Shown here piece by piece: positions 61,624 through 64,000 of a DNA stretch of 64,000 nt. Source of the DNA: Ruminococcaceae bacterium R-25 (GTDB lineage Bacteria; Bacillota; Clostridia; Saccharofermentanales; Saccharofermentanaceae); NCBI GenBank assembly GCA_003149065.1, contig QGFZ01000001.1, positions 1,178,001 through 1,242,000 of the forward strand. Reading direction: 5' to 3'. Position 1 is the first letter of the stretch. Each line of letters begins with the position of its first letter. A model generated the notes under the pieces. It did no database searches, was not told the DNA's origin, and worked only from the letters and a program-made list of their open reading frames with translations. A program made the position numbers and the translations under genes.

Positions 61624-62601
61624 CTATTTCTCCTTGCTCCCCGATGTAATCCGGTGGAATCCGCTGTAACTGCCGCCGCCAAACGAATGGACTTCTAATG
61701 AAGAACCGCACTTATTGCAAAACCTTTGGGAAAAATCAGCATTTGCTCCGCAGTTCTTACAGATATTGTAATACCATTTTTCGCTTAATCTGTCTGCGAT
61801 AGAAGTTTCTGTTCTGACTCTCTTTTCAGTAGCATTGTTATCCTGCACGATCCTCAATGCGCACTCGTAAAGGAGACTGTCCTTGACGAACACGAAAACA
61901 AGAGCTGTTATGGCACTTAAGGCACATACGATTGCCGGGAAATAGAACACAAGATGATCATAAAAATAGAATGCCGCATCGCTCATGATCGCATTTTCGA
62001 AAAAAGGGATAACTAATTCATATAAACAGAACGCAGCGACAATGCCTATAACATAAAAAAAGATCCAGACTTTATAACTCCACCAGATGATCTTGGGAGT
62101 CCTGTCAATTAATTCCTTTACCTTAAGGGCATTTTCCTCACCGAATTCCTTGTCATAGAAAACTATGCGGTAACTGTAAGGTGTTCCGGCCCAGGTCTTA
62201 TTGTCGGTATCTTTTTTGCCAGAAGGTGCATCGCCGTGCCATACATAGCCTAATATCCTGTGATGGCAGTCACGCTTGATCTCAGCGATCACCTGAGTCC
62301 TCTCACTCTGCCTGTAGACAATATATAAAATGATACCGCTGATCCAGAAAATAAAAGTACTAAGATAGTTAAAGCCCCAAATGATCGGATCGTCAAATGT
62401 TGCCAGCATTATCATAAACATCGGGCCCCAGGCAAAGATCAACCATGTGCTGCTGCCGGAACCGCCTCCGCCGTAATAACCGCCGCCGGAGCTGTGAAAG
62501 GACCCGCCGGAACCACCGCCGCCACCGGAAAAGCTGCCTCCACCTGAACTGTGGAAGCTTCCTGAATGTGTGCTGCCGCCGTGGAATCCGCCGCTAGCCA
62601 T
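61624..62601 (-). CDS. H/G/S-rich zinc-ribbon membrane protein, array copy 2
   Basis: 325 residues. MASGGFHGGSTHSGSFHSSG start, helix pair, YRIVFYDKEFGEEN, DRTPKIIWWSYKVW, ELVIPFFENAIMSDAAFYF and zinc ribbon CKNCGANADFSQRFCNKCGS. Closest to copy 6 in its C-terminus (both end with a Gly-rich piece and FHRI). A promoter identical in layout to that of copy 1 lies 40-70 nt upstream, and GCGGGGGTAG precedes the ATG in both. Confidence 0.78.
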   Translation of the reverse strand: MASGGFHGGSTHSGSFHSSGGGSFSGGGGGSGGSFHSSGGGYYGGGGSGSSTWLIFAWGPMFMIMLATFDDPIIWGFNYLSTFIFWISGIILYIVYRQSERTQVIAEIKRDCHHRILGYVWHGDAPSGKKDTDNKTWAGTPYSYRIVFYDKEFGEENALKVKELIDRTPKIIWWSYKVWIFFYVIGIVAAFCLYELVIPFFENAIMSDAAFYFYDHLVFYFPAIVCALSAITALVFVFVKDSLLYECALRIVQDNNATEKRVRTETSIADRLSEKWYYNICKNCGANADFSQRFCNKCGSSLEVHSFGGGSYSGFHRITSGSKEK

Positions 62602-62642
62602 ATACTACCCCCGCAAATACCGCAAATAATTCCTACAATTCA

Positions 62643-62671
62643 AGAATAAATTTTCTCTTATGTTTTGTAAA
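62643..62671 (-). promoter_or_regulatory. Promoter of array copy 2
   Basis: TTTACA (62671-62666), 17 nt, TATTCT (62648-62643) on the minus strand, the same boxes and spacing as before copy 1. Confidence 0.6.
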
Positions 62672-62693
62672 TAGGAAGCAGATAAATGCCGGC

Positions 62694-63464
62694 TCAGTGC
62701 ATTTCAGCTGCAAGTTCCTTCTCGTTTTCATCAACGATCTTGAACGCACATGTATATAAAAGATTTTCTCTGATCTTGACGAATATTGAACTTAAGATCG
62801 GACATAAGAATGCGAGCCCGGCTGGAATGAATGAAACATAATACACTATTTCATCGATCCTCTTAACGCTGATAGGCTTAGGGACCAAAGAATATTTGAC
62901 GCCCGAAACTATAAATGGCGAGGATAAAAACAAAATAAACGAAATAATCAGAAATACCTTTGGCCATAACAGGAATATAACCGGCCTTTTGCTCATAAAC
63001 TCCTTCACTCTCGTGAGATTCTTATCTCCGAAACGCTCTTCCCTGAAAGAGATGCGGTAATTCTTATCTTCCTTTCCGACCCAGGTCTCCTTAGTGCCGC
63101 GCCGTACGGGTGATATGAATTCAGTGCCGATGATCCGGTCGGAATGAACTATATATTTTAAACGGACCCGTTCTAACGCGGAAAACCTCTTATGAGCTTT
63201 GATGCTTGGAATAAAGGCAAATCCGGTAATAACATAAATACTGAAAGTCGGAAGGTTTATTCCTGGAATCGTACCCTTTTGAATATGACTGAAAACATAC
63301 AGAGTTATGGCAAGGACAATTAATCCGGCCATCATGAGGCCTTCTTCGGAACTGCCGCCATAATAGTCGTAGCCTCCGGAGCCGCCGCCACGTGAACCGC
63401 CTCCGCCAGAACTGTGGAAACCGCCTGAATGTGTACTTCCGCCGTGAAATCCGCCGCTTGCCAT
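62694..63464 (-). CDS. H/G/S-rich membrane protein lacking the zinc ribbon, array copy 1
   Basis: 256 residues. The start MASGGFHGGSTHSGGFHSSG is nearly the same as copy 2, followed by the helix pair, YRISFREERFGDKNL, KRPVIFLLWPKVF and two more helices. It ends at NEKELAAEMH, just where the others continue into the zinc ribbon, so the ribbon is missing. The VIPxFEN segment of the others is not conserved here. It is either a natural short form or a copy that lost its end. Confidence 0.75.
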   Translation of the reverse strand: MASGGFHGGSTHSGGFHSSGGGGSRGGGSGGYDYYGGSSEEGLMMAGLIVLAITLYVFSHIQKGTIPGINLPTFSIYVITGFAFIPSIKAHKRFSALERVRLKYIVHSDRIIGTEFISPVRRGTKETWVGKEDKNYRISFREERFGDKNLTRVKEFMSKRPVIFLLWPKVFLIISFILFLSSPFIVSGVKYSLVPKPISVKRIDEIVYYVSFIPAGLAFLCPILSSIFVKIRENLLYTCAFKIVDENEKELAAEMH

Positions 63465-63497
63465 AAAACTACCCCCGCAAAATTATTCCTTAAAGCA

Positions 63498-63526
63498 AGA
63501 ATAGGTTTTCGCGGGGGCTTTGTAAA
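63498..63526 (-). promoter_or_regulatory. Promoter of array copy 1
   Basis: TTTACA (63526-63521), 17 nt, TATTCT (63503-63498) on the minus strand. An inverted repeat CCCCCGC-AAAA/TTTT-GCGGGGG (63472-63517) spans the -10 and the ribosome site. Confidence 0.6.
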
Positions 63527-63547
63527 TACTTTTTGATTATCTGAGTC

Positions 63548-64000
63548 TTATGTCGTTGCAGTAACTGACTCGGAAACGGATTCAGATGCAGATTCAGCTG
63601 TTGCTGAAGGAGGCAACGTAGGACCTAAGTCCTCTCTGATCTGATCTGCCTTAAGAGCGGCTTTCGGAACGCAGTCAACAACGATATAAACGAGTTCTCC
63701 GCCGCCGTCAGCTGTCTTCTTAACCGCTACAAGCCTGAATGCGTAATCGCCCTTAACATAGTATCTTGCATCACCGTTATATTCGCCCATTGCTTTCATG
63801 GAAATATCCATTGCCTGATACATAGTAAGATCAGGATAGAGAGCACAGATAACGTTTGAAGAATAGAGCCATACAGTATTGAAGTCATCTTCACCGTACT
63901 GGATATATACTCTCGCATAAGCGAGCGTTCCGTCATTCTTTCTCGTTGCGCCTTCAATACCACCGATGTTGTAGTACTTGAAAGGTCCTTCGAAGAAATC
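63548..64000 (-). CDS. Unrecognised protein (partial, cut by right edge)
   Basis: The minus-strand frame is open to the window edge and gives 150 codons, starting DFFEGPFKYYNIGGIEGATR. The visible part is soluble with alternating strands (YARVYIQYGEDDFNTVWLYS, DYAFRLVAVKKT, ELVYIVVDCVPK) and ends in a Ser/Ala/Glu/Thr-rich tail (SATAESASESVSESVTATT). No cysteine cluster or membrane helix is seen. I do not recognise the family. It ends 83 nt before the zinc-ribbon array, whose first promoter lies in the gap. Confidence 0.6.
   Translation of the reverse strand, partial: DFFEGPFKYYNIGGIEGATRKNDGTLAYARVYIQYGEDDFNTVWLYSSNVICALYPDLTMYQAMDISMKAMGEYNGDARYYVKGDYAFRLVAVKKTADGGGELVYIVVDCVPKAALKADQIREDLGPTLPPSATAESASESVSESVTATT

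Overview
The window looks like chromosomal DNA of a Gram-positive anaerobe of the Bacillota, most likely class Clostridia and gut or rumen associated. The evidence is strong AGGAGG-type ribosome sites, the rnc-smc-ftsY order, a LexA box of the GAAC-N4-GTTC type before recA, a cell-wall anchored repeat adhesin with a VPATG sorting signal, an ammonium channel fused to a PII domain, a K+-dependent type membrane pyrophosphatase and moderate G+C. I saw no insertion sequence, prophage or CRISPR array. Most genes lie on the minus strand.

Layout. 1-2.7 kb: start of the ATP synthase operon (atpB-atpE-atpF and an alpha subunit that carries a delta-subunit C-terminal domain fused in front of it; no separate atpH). 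2.9-6.7 kb: Amt-PII fusion, then proA-rpiB. 7.3-12.3 kb: a six-gene operon resembling a RiPP locus: small acidic peptide, strong hairpin attenuator, PqqD-like protein, Ser/His signal-peptidase-like protein, HPr-kinase-like protein, ABC exporter and membrane acyltransferase. 12.5-14.6 kb: a THUMP-type RNA methyltransferase and an OGG1-like glycosylase on the plus strand, then tRNA-Leu(GAG) and a possible orphan small RNA. 14.9-28.1 kb: ZIP metal transporter and a 4089-residue surface protein made of about 30 Cna-B/SpaA-like repeats.

28.3-38.4 kb: zinc-ribbon membrane protein, pnp, an SGNH hydrolase, glutamine-dependent nadE, rpsO, and hppA. 37.5-45.2 kb: housekeeping genes ftsY, smc, rnc, acpP, pgsA, rimO. 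45.3-47.5 kb: a metallo-beta-lactamase fold protein, recX, recA. 47.8-57.7 kb: a 2-hydroxyacid dehydrogenase, two different L,D-transpeptidases, murJ, a CinA-type amidase, ftsK, a Nudix hydrolase, rnhA, proC. 57.8 kb: tRNA-Trp(CCA). 58.1-63.5 kb: a tandem array of six related membrane proteins with His/Gly/Ser-rich N-termini and C-terminal zinc ribbons, two of them shortened. The right edge cuts an unrecognised gene.

The most unusual items are the delta-alpha ATP synthase fusion, the kinase/protease/PqqD peptide operon with its internal attenuator, the zinc-ribbon paralogue array with duplicated promoters, an SD-sequestering leader on pnp, and three genes whose extended -10 boxes sit 6-7 nt before the start codon, which suggests leaderless mRNAs.
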